Shown here in pieces: positions 50,308-59,370 of a stretch of DNA of 64,000 nt (position 1 is its first letter; each line of letters starts with the position of its first letter). The translations under genes were made by a program, and so were the position numbers. Below the pieces are notes generated by a model. It saw nothing but the letters and a program-made list of their open reading frames with translations, was not told the origin of the DNA and searched no databases. The stretch is from an uncultured Coriobacteriales bacterium (GTDB lineage Bacteria > Actinomycetota > Coriobacteriia > Coriobacteriales > UMGS124): assembly GCA_934636245.1 (NCBI GenBank), contig CAKUAI010000011.1, positions 62,001 to 126,000 on the forward strand, given 5' to 3'.

Positions 50308-51261
50308 CAGTCCTACAAGGCCATCCGCGTGGCGGAGGACGTGATAGGCGCCGCTGGCCTCGTCGACCCGCGTTGCCGCATCGAGGACGTCTCCGTGCAG
50401 GCGCCCGACGGCTACGCCATCCCCTGCCGCGTGTTCACGCCGCTCGACATCGACTTCTCCTGGCGCGAAGGGTTCCAGGTGAGCGAGGACTTCGCCGGCA
50501 CCATCCTCTTCTTCCATGGCGGAGGCTGGGCAAACGGCGATGTGGACTACTACTCGGACAGTTGCGTGCGCACAGCCGTGCGCCTGGCCCGTCGCGTGGT
50601 GTCGGTGGAGTACCGACGCTCACCGGAGCACCAGTTTCCCCAGGCGGTGCTCGACTGCTACGAGGTGGCCCGCCAGCTTTTTGCCGGTACGCTGCTGCCC
50701 GACGTGTGCCAGGAACGCATCGTGCTGTTCGGCGACTCGGCCGGCGGCAACCTTGCTGCTGCGGTGAGCCTCATGGCGCGCGACAAGGGCGAGTTCCTCC
50801 CGCGCACACAGATGCTGCTCTACCCTGCGGTCAACGACGACTACGACCCTGCGACGAGCCCCTTCGACTCCCTGCGCGAGAACGGCGAGGGCTACCTGCT
50901 CTCCTCCCGCGACATCCAGGGCTACCTGGACATGTACGCCCCCGACCCTGCTCAGCGCAGCAATCCCTATTGTGCGCCCCTGCTTGCCTCCGACCTTTCG
51001 CGCCAGCCCCGCACGCTTGTGATGACGGCGGAGTACTGCCCCCTGCGCGACGAGGGCGAGGAGTATGCCCGCCGCCTGGCCGCTGCGGGCAACGAAGTGG
51101 CGTGCGTGCGTATACTCGACGCCGTGCATGGGTATTTTCTCTATCCGTCTGTTTTGAACCTGGTGCGCGACACGTACAAGGTGATGGAACGCTTCCTCGA
51201 CGGATGCGAGCTTGTGCAAGAAGGTGACGCGGCATGGGTCGAAATACCTGGTACCGACTAG
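50242..51261 (+). CDS. Alpha/beta hydrolase, hormone-sensitive-lipase (Aes) family
   Basis: A 339-residue esterase-type hydrolase. It shows the oxyanion motif LFFHGGGWANGD, nucleophile elbow FGDSAGGNLAAA (catalytic Ser), the likely acid in the segment EYCPLRDEGEEYA, and His in AVHGYFLYP. GAAAGGAGCCC precedes the ATG at 50242. It overlaps the acyltransferase gene at 51234 by 28 bp, and that in turn overlaps the zinc-ribbon membrane gene, so the three form a coupled operon. A partnership of an ester hydrolase with an acyltransferase suggests ester or lipid modification, but the substrate is unknown. Confidence 0.9.
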   Translation: MAINKAVLAAMRAAGKVAPDIRQSYKAIRVAEDVIGAAGLVDPRCRIEDVSVQAPDGYAIPCRVFTPLDIDFSWREGFQVSEDFAGTILFFHGGGWANGDVDYYSDSCVRTAVRLARRVVSVEYRRSPEHQFPQAVLDCYEVARQLFAGTLLPDVCQERIVLFGDSAGGNLAAAVSLMARDKGEFLPRTQMLLYPAVNDDYDPATSPFDSLRENGEGYLLSSRDIQGYLDMYAPDPAQRSNPYCAPLLASDLSRQPRTLVMTAEYCPLRDEGEEYARRLAAAGNEVACVRILDAVHGYFLYPSVLNLVRDTYKVMERFLDGCELVQEGDAAWVEIPGTD

Positions 51262-52610
51262 ATAACGTGGGCAAGTTCTACTCGTCTCAGGCGGGCAGTT
51301 CTCGCCAAACCGTGTTTCGCTATGCGGCCACACTCGTGGACGACGTCGACCCCGAGGTGCTGCAACGTGCCCTCGTCAAGACGGTCGAGATGTTCCCGAA
51401 CTTCAACGTGTGCCTGCGCAGCGGCATGTTCTGGCATTACCTCGAGCCTTCCGGAGAGGTGCCGCAGGCGCTCCCCGAGGCGCTGCCCGTGTGCTACGGC
51501 CTGCACGTGAACGCCCGCAGCGTGCTGTTCCGCGTGACGTATTTCGGCCCGCGCATCAACGTCGAGGTCTCGCATATGGTGAGCGACGGGCGCGGCACGC
51601 TGCAGTTCTTCCGCGCGCTTTTGGGCTTCTACCTGTGCGAACGCTACGATTTGGGCGACGCGCCGATCGACTACGACGGATCGGACCGCGAGAAGGCCGA
51701 GAACAGCTTCGACAAGTACTTCGAGCGCGACAAGAAGGGTATGGTGCGCACCCCGCGCGCATGGCGTCTGCCGGGCGCGCACGACGAGGGCGACCCTACG
51801 TTCATGGAGCTGCACCTCTCGGTGAGCGACGTGCTTGCGCTTGCCCGCAGCTGGGGCGTGAGCATGACGTCGCTTGTGAGCGCGGTGCTCATTGCGGCCC
51901 TGCGCGACGAGATGACCCAGCGCGAGCGCAAGCGCACCATCTGCATGGACGTGCCGGTTGACCTGCGGTCTCTCTTCAAGTCGGTCACCTCGATGAACTT
52001 CTTCAGCCTGGCGTTCGTCTCGTACAACCCCGCCGAACACGGCGAGGCCGACGAGTCGGTGCGCGACATCGCCCATCGCGTGCAGGAGCAGCTGAAGGCG
52101 GGCTGTGACCCCGAGGTGCTCAAGCGCCGCATGAACACGACGATTGCGCTGGAGAAGAACCCTGCCCTGCGCTTTGTCCCCCTGTTCGTGAAGGACCTGG
52201 TGCTCGAGATTGCCGACCGCATCGTTGCCAGCTCCACCACGGCGACCGTCTCCAATATCGGCGCGATTCGCCTGGACGAGCGCCTTGTGCCGTACGTGCG
52301 CGACCTCAACATCCTCACGTCCACCACGGGCCTCAAGTTCACGCTGTGCTCCTTCGGCGACGACTTGAGCATCGGCATGGCGAGCGCGTATGCGAATCAC
52401 AACGTGCTCAAGCGGTTCTGCCGGTTCTTCACCGCGCAGGGCATGGCGGCGCGCATGAACGTGAGCAAGTCGCGCCAGGAGCTTGCGGACGACGCGGTGC
52501 AGGCGCAGTTTGAGGACTCGGTGAGGCGCCTGGGCGAGAAGGCCGCCGCGCCCGCCCTCGCGGCTGCCGAGGGCGTTGCGCCGGCTGAAGGGGAGGGGTC
52601 AGGCCGATGA
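51234..52610 (+). CDS. CoA-dependent acyltransferase-like protein (condensation superfamily)
   Basis: A 458-residue protein of the alcohol O-acetyltransferase/condensation-domain superfamily. The catalytic motif appears as VSHMVSDGRG, a variant of HHxxxDG in which the second His is the catalytic base. A latch-type segment (TICMDVPVDLRSLFKSVTSM) and a late TVSNIGAIRLDERL region match the second chloramphenicol-acetyltransferase-like half. The C-terminal ~40 residues are Ala-rich and disordered. It overlaps the hydrolase by 28 bp and the next gene by four (ATGA). Acyl transfer to an alcohol, sugar or lipid is likely; the acceptor cannot be seen. Confidence 0.8.
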   Translation: MGRNTWYRLDNVGKFYSSQAGSSRQTVFRYAATLVDDVDPEVLQRALVKTVEMFPNFNVCLRSGMFWHYLEPSGEVPQALPEALPVCYGLHVNARSVLFRVTYFGPRINVEVSHMVSDGRGTLQFFRALLGFYLCERYDLGDAPIDYDGSDREKAENSFDKYFERDKKGMVRTPRAWRLPGAHDEGDPTFMELHLSVSDVLALARSWGVSMTSLVSAVLIAALRDEMTQRERKRTICMDVPVDLRSLFKSVTSMNFFSLAFVSYNPAEHGEADESVRDIAHRVQEQLKAGCDPEVLKRRMNTTIALEKNPALRFVPLFVKDLVLEIADRIVASSTTATVSNIGAIRLDERLVPYVRDLNILTSTTGLKFTLCSFGDDLSIGMASAYANHNVLKRFCRFFTAQGMAARMNVSKSRQELADDAVQAQFEDSVRRLGEKAAAPALAAAEGVAPAEGEGSGR

Positions 52611-53263
52611 GGCATTGCGACAAGTGCGGCATCGATTTCTCGGGCGACCTCGAGCGTTGCCCGCTGTGCCAGGCGGAACTTGTGGGCGAGGCGTCCGCTC
52701 CGATGTTTCCGCCCAACGTGCTCAAGCGCTCGGGCGCAATCGCCCTGCGCGTGATTGCCTTCGCCACCGGCGTGGCGATCATCGTCATGCTGTTCCTCAC
52801 GCGCATGGTCAAGCTGCCCAGCGACGTGGTCTTCACCGTGTGCCTGGCGCTGCTCATCAACTACGCCTTCGTGCGGCACATCATCGGCCACGCGCCCGAC
52901 TTCCTGCGGCTCGTGGCGCGCTACTTCCTTGTGCTGCTCGCCTGTGCGCTTCTGGGCTTTGTGCTCACGGGCAACTACGCGTGGTCGACGTTCGTGGTTC
53001 CCGGCATCAGCTTGGCAGCGCTTGTGACCGACGCAGTGCTCGTGTGCGTGTTCCGGAAGGACTTTGTGTCGGGCTACGCCAAGTACCTGCTGCTCGACGT
53101 CGTGTTTGGCCTGGTACCGCTTGCGTTTGCCGCCGGCGACCTCGTCTGGACCGACATCCCCGCGCAGATAAGCGCCCTGGTGGCGTGTGTGCTGCTGCTC
53201 GGGCTTCTCGTCTTCGAGCGCGAGCCCCTGGCCAGCGAGCTCCGCAAGCTGTTCGCCGCGTAG
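52607..53263 (+). CDS. Zinc-ribbon membrane protein (DUF6320-like)
   Basis: A 218-residue protein with an N-terminal zinc ribbon (CDKCGIDF, then CPLCQAEL) followed by five or six membrane helices. Its start overlaps the acyltransferase stop (ATGA). This operon order, hydrolase, acyltransferase, zinc-ribbon membrane protein, also occurs in other gut anaerobes as far as I recall. The last 14 codons (EPLASELRKLFAA and stop) lie in a segment copied to 57640-57691. Confidence 0.8.
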   Translation: MRHCDKCGIDFSGDLERCPLCQAELVGEASAPMFPPNVLKRSGAIALRVIAFATGVAIIVMLFLTRMVKLPSDVVFTVCLALLINYAFVRHIIGHAPDFLRLVARYFLVLLACALLGFVLTGNYAWSTFVVPGISLAALVTDAVLVCVFRKDFVSGYAKYLLLDVVFGLVPLAFAAGDLVWTDIPAQISALVACVLLLGLLVFEREPLASELRKLFAA

Positions 53264-53503
53264 GCGCGCGTGAGGCCCTCGCTTCCGGTGTCGGATGCGG
53301 GGGCCTCTTGGTTTCACGCGGTAGTGTCGGGAAAAGCGCCCGGTGTCCGCCGGGCGTTCGGGGGATTGGAAAAGTGCCTGCGGGGCCCGACTGCGCGGAT
53401 GCATGTCTTGCCGCTTGTGCCTTAACTCGGAAAAGTGTTCAAAACAGCCGTTTTGAACTTCGGAAAAGTGCGTCTGGAGGCACTTATGAAATGCGGAAAA
53501 GTG
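53219..53503. repeat. Duplicated segment, copy A, with three phased CGGAAAAGTG motifs
   Basis: From 53219 the sequence matches 57640 onward: 52 bp are identical (the gene tail EPLASELRKLFAA), then ~230 bp diverged but alignable. It includes CGGAAAAGTG at 53428-53437, 53461-53470 and 53494-53503, each 33 bp apart. Between the first two lies the perfect palindrome GTTCAAAAC-AGCC-GTTTTGAAC. Confidence 0.85.
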
Positions 53504-53507
53504 TAAC

Positions 53508-53582
53508 GTGGTGAGCTACAGCGACGGCGAGGCGCTCTACCTGCCGGTGTTCATGGTGGGAATGCTGGAGTACGAGGGGTAG
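53508..53582 (+). pseudogene. Last 24 codons of a DUF4143 ATPase
   Basis: VVSYSDGEALYLPVFMVGML then EYEG and TAG match the C-terminus of the intact ATPase at 57970-59301 (SDGEVLCLPVFMAGMLSYEG). The rest of the gene is gone. It lies directly after copy A of the phased-repeat upstream region, so an ATPase gene once stood here and was deleted internally. Confidence 0.85.
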
Positions 53583-53973
53583 TTGCCGCTCGTTGAGGCA
53601 TGAGGAGGGGGGTTGGCCGCCGGATTCCCCTCCTTGCACCTCTGTCTATGGGGTCGGCGCTTTGCCGCAAGTGTTGCCCGTCTGTCCAATGGTGGACGGT
53701 TCCCTCGGCTTTGATTCGTACAACGCGTTGGACCTCGATTTCCTTACCGAGGCTAACTTCAGTGGCGCGTGCTCAGATTTTAAAACTAGGGGGTTCCGGT
53801 CGGCGAAGGCCAGGGCGACGGACCTGGCGTGCTGGGAGTGGCCGAGTTTGGCTGCCTGCAAGTCACCACTTGCAATGGGTGTGACCAGCCGCCTCGGCGT
53901 TGTGTCCAATATCCGTGCCGTTAATTAGCCTGACTCCCCCAAAACATTCTTCAAAGACACCACGAACCATAAA
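53583..53973. other. No supported gene
   Basis: About 390 bp between the ATPase relic and the LuxR gene ending at 53974. Frames on both strands have no ribosome site or recognisable motif. Confidence 0.4.
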
Positions 53974-55455
53974 TCAAGGTTGCTCCACATGGAACTTCCG
54001 GGCGATTGCGATCAGCTCATCTTTGGAGGAAATCCCAAGTTTTGAGTAGATGTGCCGGGCATGCGTTTTTACTGTCTCGGGGGCAACGAAGAGCACCTTT
54101 GCTATATAGCTCCTGCTGTATCCCTGTGCCATAAGCGAAAAGACGTCTAGTTCTCTCTGACTAAGGCAATCCAGGGGGTTGTCTCCTCCGCTATCCGAAG
54201 GTGCCGCTTCAGGGTTACATGCCACGTGTTTATGCTCGCCAAATCCATAGCCATGCTTGTCATGGGGAATGTACCGGGTGGTATGCCAGGCCATTGCGAC
54301 CAAACAGGCCACACCGAGCACGATAATCAAAACGAGCGAGACTTGCCACGCGGCGACATCGTTGGCGACAAGGTATGTGTTAAGCCGTCCACTTGATGAA
54401 AGAAACCATACAGCCAGGTAAAACGGAATGATTTGGGCAATGTAGTCCGCATGGGCGAACCATGAGGCATCAATGCCGCACATTCTGCGATACGAGGCAA
54501 GTTGATAGAGGTTCTGAGTGGTCCAAAAGGCCTCCGCCAGCAATGCGAAGAGGCAAGGTAGGGCGGCAACATTTTCAGTCGCGCCAAAGCCCAGATATGC
54601 GATGCATGATATTGTCATGGGTAGCAGGCAGGTAAATGCGGCCATACCATTGCTGTCGGGCGAAAGACGGTGCAGGAACACACCGAGGCAGACAGCAAGC
54701 AAAGCAGCTGCTGCTCCCGCCGCAGGTCTTATCGTTTCGGCGCTGCCAAGCGCCGCCAAACTTACGAGTATGCCTAAGATGAGCCCATAGAGTGCGCGCG
54801 ATCCAAAGTAGAGAAGACGCGTTTGCGGACGAGAATCCGAAGATACGGGAAACTTGGCGTCTTGGCTGCTCACATCTGCAGCATGGGTGACCATGGGCGA
54901 TCCCGCGTATTCCGCGAAGCTCACGGCGACATTTGCCAAACAGCAGGTCGATACCATAGCGCCCGTCAATAGTTGTGCAAAGAAGCCGGGAAGAGATGCA
55001 CAGGAGAAAAAGAGGCAGAGCCCGACGAGTACCGACGCAGCCGCGCAGCTCGGTGCGCGGTCGGGCGCTCCCAATGAAATGCGATAGTTCCACTGCATGT
55101 TTATAAGAAACGTTGAGAACCTACCTATGGATGCGAATACAAGGCCGTAGTCCCCATATTCGGCAGTCGATTGCGTCAGAAAGGTAATCACGCCCCATGC
55201 CAAACAAAGCAAAGCGGAGACACACGCAAAGCCAAGATTTGCCTTAGGGCTGCGAAAAATGAAGAGGAGGCCTCCGAGTACCAAAACCGCCACAAGACAG
55301 ACGAGGAAGGACAGGGAGTTGAAATAAATCGAACCGACCACTTTTGACATCTGGTCGGACAGCGAAAGAAAAAGCACGCCGAGTGCGCATCCCTTTCCGA
55401 GCGTATTGACCAGAATCTCGTTCCGACCTCTCGGGGACAACTGTACCCTCCGCAT
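53974..55455 (-). CDS. Membrane-embedded LuxR-type regulator
   Basis: A 493-residue protein with about twelve helices and a C-terminal LuxR HTH (CLSQRELDVFSLMAQGYSRS, then VAPETVKTHARHIYSKLGIS). A His/Asp-rich linker (HDKHGYGFGEHKHVACNP) precedes the HTH and could bind metal, though that is speculation. It is divergent from the Tat flavoprotein at 55690-57465, its probable target. The start at 55455 lacks a strong ribosome site, and a start further in is possible. Confidence 0.88.
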   Translation of the reverse strand: MRRVQLSPRGRNEILVNTLGKGCALGVLFLSLSDQMSKVVGSIYFNSLSFLVCLVAVLVLGGLLFIFRSPKANLGFACVSALLCLAWGVITFLTQSTAEYGDYGLVFASIGRFSTFLINMQWNYRISLGAPDRAPSCAAASVLVGLCLFFSCASLPGFFAQLLTGAMVSTCCLANVAVSFAEYAGSPMVTHAADVSSQDAKFPVSSDSRPQTRLLYFGSRALYGLILGILVSLAALGSAETIRPAAGAAAALLAVCLGVFLHRLSPDSNGMAAFTCLLPMTISCIAYLGFGATENVAALPCLFALLAEAFWTTQNLYQLASYRRMCGIDASWFAHADYIAQIIPFYLAVWFLSSSGRLNTYLVANDVAAWQVSLVLIIVLGVACLVAMAWHTTRYIPHDKHGYGFGEHKHVACNPEAAPSDSGGDNPLDCLSQRELDVFSLMAQGYSRSYIAKVLFVAPETVKTHARHIYSKLGISSKDELIAIARKFHVEQP

Positions 55456-55523
55456 GTCTAGGCCTTCCGATGAACATGACTGAACTCGAGGGCGATTGTA
55501 TTAAGAAAGGTGCAGGTATTCAA

Positions 55524-55533
55524 GGGGTACCCC
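55524..55533. promoter_or_regulatory. GGGGTACCCC palindrome between LuxR and flavoprotein genes
   Basis: A perfect 10-bp palindrome 69 bp upstream of the LuxR start and 157 bp upstream of the flavoprotein start. It is a candidate operator core only. Confidence 0.3.
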
Positions 55534-55689
55534 TGCTTATCCCCCAGCATATGCCCCTAAGTGTACCGCCTCTTGGGCGATGTGCGAGACAGCGGGCTCA
55601 TGCATCATCTGAGCCGTCGAGCACGCAGAAGAGCATGTGTCCAGCTGCGTCGAGACAGCAAAAAGTCAGCGCTTTGAAAGGAGATTGGC

Positions 55690-57465
55690 ATGGAGGCAAT
55701 CAACAGGAGGGCTTTCGTCACGGGGACTGCCGCAATGGGCGTGGCAATGGGATGCCTGGCATCCGCTGCACCCGTGGAGGCCAAGGCGGATGCATCCTAT
55801 GAGGGCGTCGAGCTTGACTCGAGCGGCTATCCGCAGTGGGATATCGAGAACATCGCCGACCCTGCAGGCGACATTGGCTGCGAGTGCAATGTCGAGGTCG
55901 ACGCTGAAGGCGAATGGACTGGCGTCAACTGGACTTGGACGAAAAAGCCCGATGCGCCAGCAGCTGACCAGGTGTCCGAAGAGATTGACTGCGAGATTTT
56001 GGTTATGGGCCTGGGAGCGGCGGGCGTACCCGCTACCGTGTACGCCTCTGCCATGGGTGCCGATGTCGTCGCTGTGACTGCCGACGCATTCCCGGAGGCC
56101 GAAGGCGCATACTGCGGTGCATACAACTCGCCCCTCAACGAAGAGTATGGCGTGGAGTACGACCATGCCCAGCTTATGGCCGATTACGCCTACTGGGGAC
56201 AGGGACAGAACAACGGTGAGGTCACTGGCACCATCTGGGATCGCTCGGGAGACGCTATCGAGTGGTTTGCCACGTACTGCGATGACGTGTGGAAGCATGA
56301 AGTGGGTCCGGACAGCCATGTTGACGAGGGCATCCACCAGCGCGCCCATGCCACGCACCTTGTCTACACTTGGCCCGATCCCGATGAGCCCCAGGAGCAG
56401 TATCGCGTCTACCGTGGTATGCCAAAGTTTCTTAAGGCCGCCTGCGACAAGGCCGAGGCAAACGGTGCTCGCATCTACTATTCGACCCCCGGCAAGCAGC
56501 TCATCCAGGACGAGTCCGGTGCTATCACCGGCGCGTATTGCCTTAAGGAGGACGGCACCTATCTCAAGGTGAATGCCTCTAAGGGCGTTCTGCTCGCCAC
56601 GGGTGACTTCCATCACGACCCCGAGATGTGCGCCGCGTTTTTGCCCCTCATGCCCGCAGACCTCTTCTCTCGCGCCCCATATGGCCACAACCGTGGCGAC
56701 GGCATCAAGATGGCTTGGTGGTGCGGGGCACAGCAGGACAAGGGCCCCTTCAACTTGGGCATTTGCTGGCCGCACGACTTTGAGTTCAAAGCTTACACGC
56801 CGTCTCGTTGGGGCAACCAGCCCTTCCTGCGAGTGAACATCGCCGGCTATCGCTACAGCAATGAGACCCTGGGCAGCCACGAGTGGTACTCGACAAGCCC
56901 CATGTGCCTGGCAGACATGAAGCAGCCCGGCCATACCGGTTATCAGGTTTGCGACAGCAAGTACGCGCAGCTGCTTGGCGAGGACGACGCCGCCATCTTC
57001 GACGATTGCGTGGAGCGCGGCATCATCTACAAGGCAGACACGCTTGAGGAGCTGGCCGAGCAGGTGGGCTTCACGAACGCGGAGCGCTTCCTGGAAACCG
57101 TGGCACGCTACAACGAGGTGTGCGCCTCGGGCGCAGACACCGACTTCGGCGTGGACGCGCAGTACCTGCCAATGACCTGCATCACCGAAGCGCCGTTCTA
57201 TTGCATGGTGCGCACGGTGTACAAGCAGTGGACCGACGGTGGCATCTTTATTAACAAGTACGGCCAGGTGCTCGACACAAAGCGCGAGCCCCTGCCCGGC
57301 CTGTACGCTGCCGGCAACATTCGCTCTGGCCTGGCGGGTTCTCACTACCTGTGGAAGTCGTTCGGCTCTAACAAGCTGAACGCCATGACCGGTGGCCTGC
57401 TCTGCGTCAAGCAGATGTTGGGGACTTGGGACACGAACTTCCTCGATGAGAAGAACGTAAAGTAA
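55690..57465 (+). CDS. Tat-exported FAD-dependent reductase, long N-terminal variant
   Basis: A 591-residue flavoprotein with a Tat signal (INRRAFVTGTAAMGVAMG). About 65 extra residues containing several Trp precede the FAD motif CEILVMGLGAAGVPATVYA near residue 105, and the C-terminus carries PLPGLYAAGNIRSGLAG. The extra Trp-rich segment (ENIADPAGDIGCECNVEVDA to GVNWTWTKKPD) is absent from the other flavoproteins here and may shape a different substrate site or dock a partner. AAAGGAG precedes the ATG. It is divergent from the LuxR regulator at 53974, with a terminator at 57495-57536. Confidence 0.9.
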   Translation: MEAINRRAFVTGTAAMGVAMGCLASAAPVEAKADASYEGVELDSSGYPQWDIENIADPAGDIGCECNVEVDAEGEWTGVNWTWTKKPDAPAADQVSEEIDCEILVMGLGAAGVPATVYASAMGADVVAVTADAFPEAEGAYCGAYNSPLNEEYGVEYDHAQLMADYAYWGQGQNNGEVTGTIWDRSGDAIEWFATYCDDVWKHEVGPDSHVDEGIHQRAHATHLVYTWPDPDEPQEQYRVYRGMPKFLKAACDKAEANGARIYYSTPGKQLIQDESGAITGAYCLKEDGTYLKVNASKGVLLATGDFHHDPEMCAAFLPLMPADLFSRAPYGHNRGDGIKMAWWCGAQQDKGPFNLGICWPHDFEFKAYTPSRWGNQPFLRVNIAGYRYSNETLGSHEWYSTSPMCLADMKQPGHTGYQVCDSKYAQLLGEDDAAIFDDCVERGIIYKADTLEELAEQVGFTNAERFLETVARYNEVCASGADTDFGVDAQYLPMTCITEAPFYCMVRTVYKQWTDGGIFINKYGQVLDTKREPLPGLYAAGNIRSGLAGSHYLWKSFGSNKLNAMTGGLLCVKQMLGTWDTNFLDEKNVK

Positions 57466-57494
57466 CAAGGCATTAGAAGACAATAGAACCGGAT

Positions 57495-57536
57495 GATAGG
57501 CCGGAACAGCCGAATGGTTGTTCCGGCCTATCTTTT
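57495..57536 (+). terminator. Rho-independent terminator
   Basis: GATAGGCCGGAACA (57495-57508) pairs perfectly with TGTTCCGGCCTATC (57519-57532), followed by TTTT. Confidence 0.92.
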
Positions 57537-57639
57537 AGGCAGTGATGGCATGGGCCTGGACGGGTCATGGGGCAATGATGCGCGGCTATTACAACGGCCT
57601 ACGGCCGTGCTCGAGAAGAGGGGCTCGAGGAATTTCAGA

Positions 57640-57930
57640 CGCGAGCCCCTGGCCAGCGAGCTCCGCAAGCTGTTCGCCGCGTAGGCGCGCGAGGCCCCCG
57701 CTTCCGAGGTTGGACGCGGGGGCTTCTTGGCTCCACGCGGCGGTGTCGTGAGAATGCGCCCGGGTGCCTGCCGGAGGTTCGGGGGATTGAAAAAGTGTCT
57801 GCAGGGCCTGACTGCACGGATGCATGCTTTGCCGCCTGACTCCGCCAACTCGGAAAAGTGTTCAAAACGGCCGTTTTCAAGTTCGGAAAAGTGCGCTTTG
57901 GGGCACGTATGAAACACGGAAAAGTGTAAA
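57640..57930. repeat. Duplicated segment, copy B, with three phased CGGAAAAGTG motifs
   Basis: The counterpart of 53219-53503. It opens with 52 identical bases that encode the tail of the zinc-ribbon gene, here without the rest of that gene. CGGAAAAGTG occurs at 57851-57860, 57884-57893 and 57917-57926, again exactly 33 bp apart, and AAAACGGCCGTTTT lies between the first two. It ends ~40 bp before the intact DUF4143 ATPase. Confidence 0.85.
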
Positions 57931-57969
57931 ATCACGAGGATACAGGTGGTTTTCACATGGGAGGCCGAC

Positions 57970-59301
57970 ATGTTCAAGCGCAGGGCGCTCGCCCGGTTCG
58001 AGGACTGGTACCGCTCGTCTGGGCACAAGGCCCTGCTTGTCAAGGGCGCCCGCCAGGTGGGCAAGACCTACCTCGTCAACGCCTTCGCCCATGAGCGCTT
58101 CGAGAACGTCGTCGTCTTCGACATGGTCGAGGACAGGGCGGCCCGGGAGTCGTTCGCGGCCGCGACGAGCGCCGACGACCTCTTCCTGCGCATGACGGTC
58201 GCCGCGTCGGCGCCCATGGTTCCGGGCAAGACGCTCGTCTTCATCGACGAGGTGCAGCTCTGCCCCAACGTGGTGAGCTACATCAAGTACCTCGTGCAGC
58301 GCGACGGCTTCCGCTACGTGCTCTCCGGGTCGCTCCTCGGCGTCGTCGAGATCGAGAACGTCGACTCCCTCCCCGTCGGCTACGTCGACCAGGTCGAGAT
58401 GTACCCGATGGACTTCGAGGAGTTCTGCTGGGCGATGGGCCTGACGGGAAGCGTCTGGTCCATGGCCTGCGACGCGGCCAGGGCGAGGGAGCCGCTGCCC
58501 GACTTCCTCTACGACCGCCTGCTGGGGCTGTTCCACCGCTACATGATGGTGGGCGGCATGCCGGACGCCGTGTCGGCGTTCGTGGAGTCGGGCAACATCG
58601 ACCGCGTGCGCGCGGTGCACGGCAACCTCCACGCGCTCTACCGCCAGGACATCACCAAGTACGCCCCCGAGGAGCTGCGGCTCGTCATCCGCGACATCTA
58701 CGACCTGATCCCCAGCGAGCTCGGCTCGAAGAACAAGCGGTTCAAGCTGAGCTCGATCCAGGGGGTCAAGCGCTTCGCGCAGGTGACCGACCACTTCCTC
58801 TGGCTGGCGAAGGCCGGGGTGGCGCTGCCGGTCTACAACGTCGCGGCCCCCACGTCGCCCCTGCTGTTCGGCGAGCAGCGCAGCCTCTTCAAGCTGTTCT
58901 ACCTCGACACGGGCATGCTGATGTCGTCGTACCCCAAGAGCGTCGCCCAGGCGGTCCTGTCGGGCGACGCGGCGGGCGAGTTCGGCATGAACATGGGCGC
59001 GGCGTACGAGGGGTTCGTCGCCCAGGAGCTCAAGGCGCACGGCTTCGCCCTGCGGTACTTCTCGTCGAAGAGGATAGGGGAGCTGGACTTCGTGGAGGAG
59101 CGCCAGGACGGCAGGATCCTCGCCATAGAGGTCAAGTCCGGCAAGTCGTTCGCCCGCCACGCGGCCCTCGACCACGCCCTCGCCGTCAAGGACTACTCGA
59201 TCGACTCGGCCGTCGTCTTTGCCGAGACGAACGTCCACAGCGACGGCGAGGTGCTCTGCCTGCCGGTGTTCATGGCGGGGATGCTGTCGTACGAGGGGTA
59301 G
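57970..59301 (+). CDS. DUF4143-type AAA ATPase
   Basis: A 443-residue ATPase. It has Walker A VKGARQVGKTYLVNAF near residue 25, Walker B KTLVFIDEVQLCPNV near residue 85, a FRYVLSGSLLGV sensor strand, and the C-terminal DUF4143 domain with a degenerate nuclease-like core (GELDFVEERQDGRILAIEVK). These proteins are common and multicopy in gut bacteria; no function is established. GGAGG lies five bases before the ATG at 57970; the GTG at 57946 would add eight residues. The upstream region carries three phased CGGAAAAGTG motifs, a likely control region or origin-like iteron set. It is a duplicate of the locus deleted at 53508. Confidence 0.88.
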   Translation: MFKRRALARFEDWYRSSGHKALLVKGARQVGKTYLVNAFAHERFENVVVFDMVEDRAARESFAAATSADDLFLRMTVAASAPMVPGKTLVFIDEVQLCPNVVSYIKYLVQRDGFRYVLSGSLLGVVEIENVDSLPVGYVDQVEMYPMDFEEFCWAMGLTGSVWSMACDAARAREPLPDFLYDRLLGLFHRYMMVGGMPDAVSAFVESGNIDRVRAVHGNLHALYRQDITKYAPEELRLVIRDIYDLIPSELGSKNKRFKLSSIQGVKRFAQVTDHFLWLAKAGVALPVYNVAAPTSPLLFGEQRSLFKLFYLDTGMLMSSYPKSVAQAVLSGDAAGEFGMNMGAAYEGFVAQELKAHGFALRYFSSKRIGELDFVEERQDGRILAIEVKSGKSFARHAALDHALAVKDYSIDSAVVFAETNVHSDGEVLCLPVFMAGMLSYEG

Positions 59302-59370
59302 CTGCCGTGGAGGAGCGGCAGTTTAGAAAGTAGACTTTGCGTTAAACAGTCTTGTCCCAAGGAGGCGGCC

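Noticed and set aside
53428..53503. Mini-CRISPR array from CGGAAAAGTG repeats
   Set aside because: The repeats are only 10 bp and the 23-bp intervals are themselves similar between the two loci, so they are not spacers.
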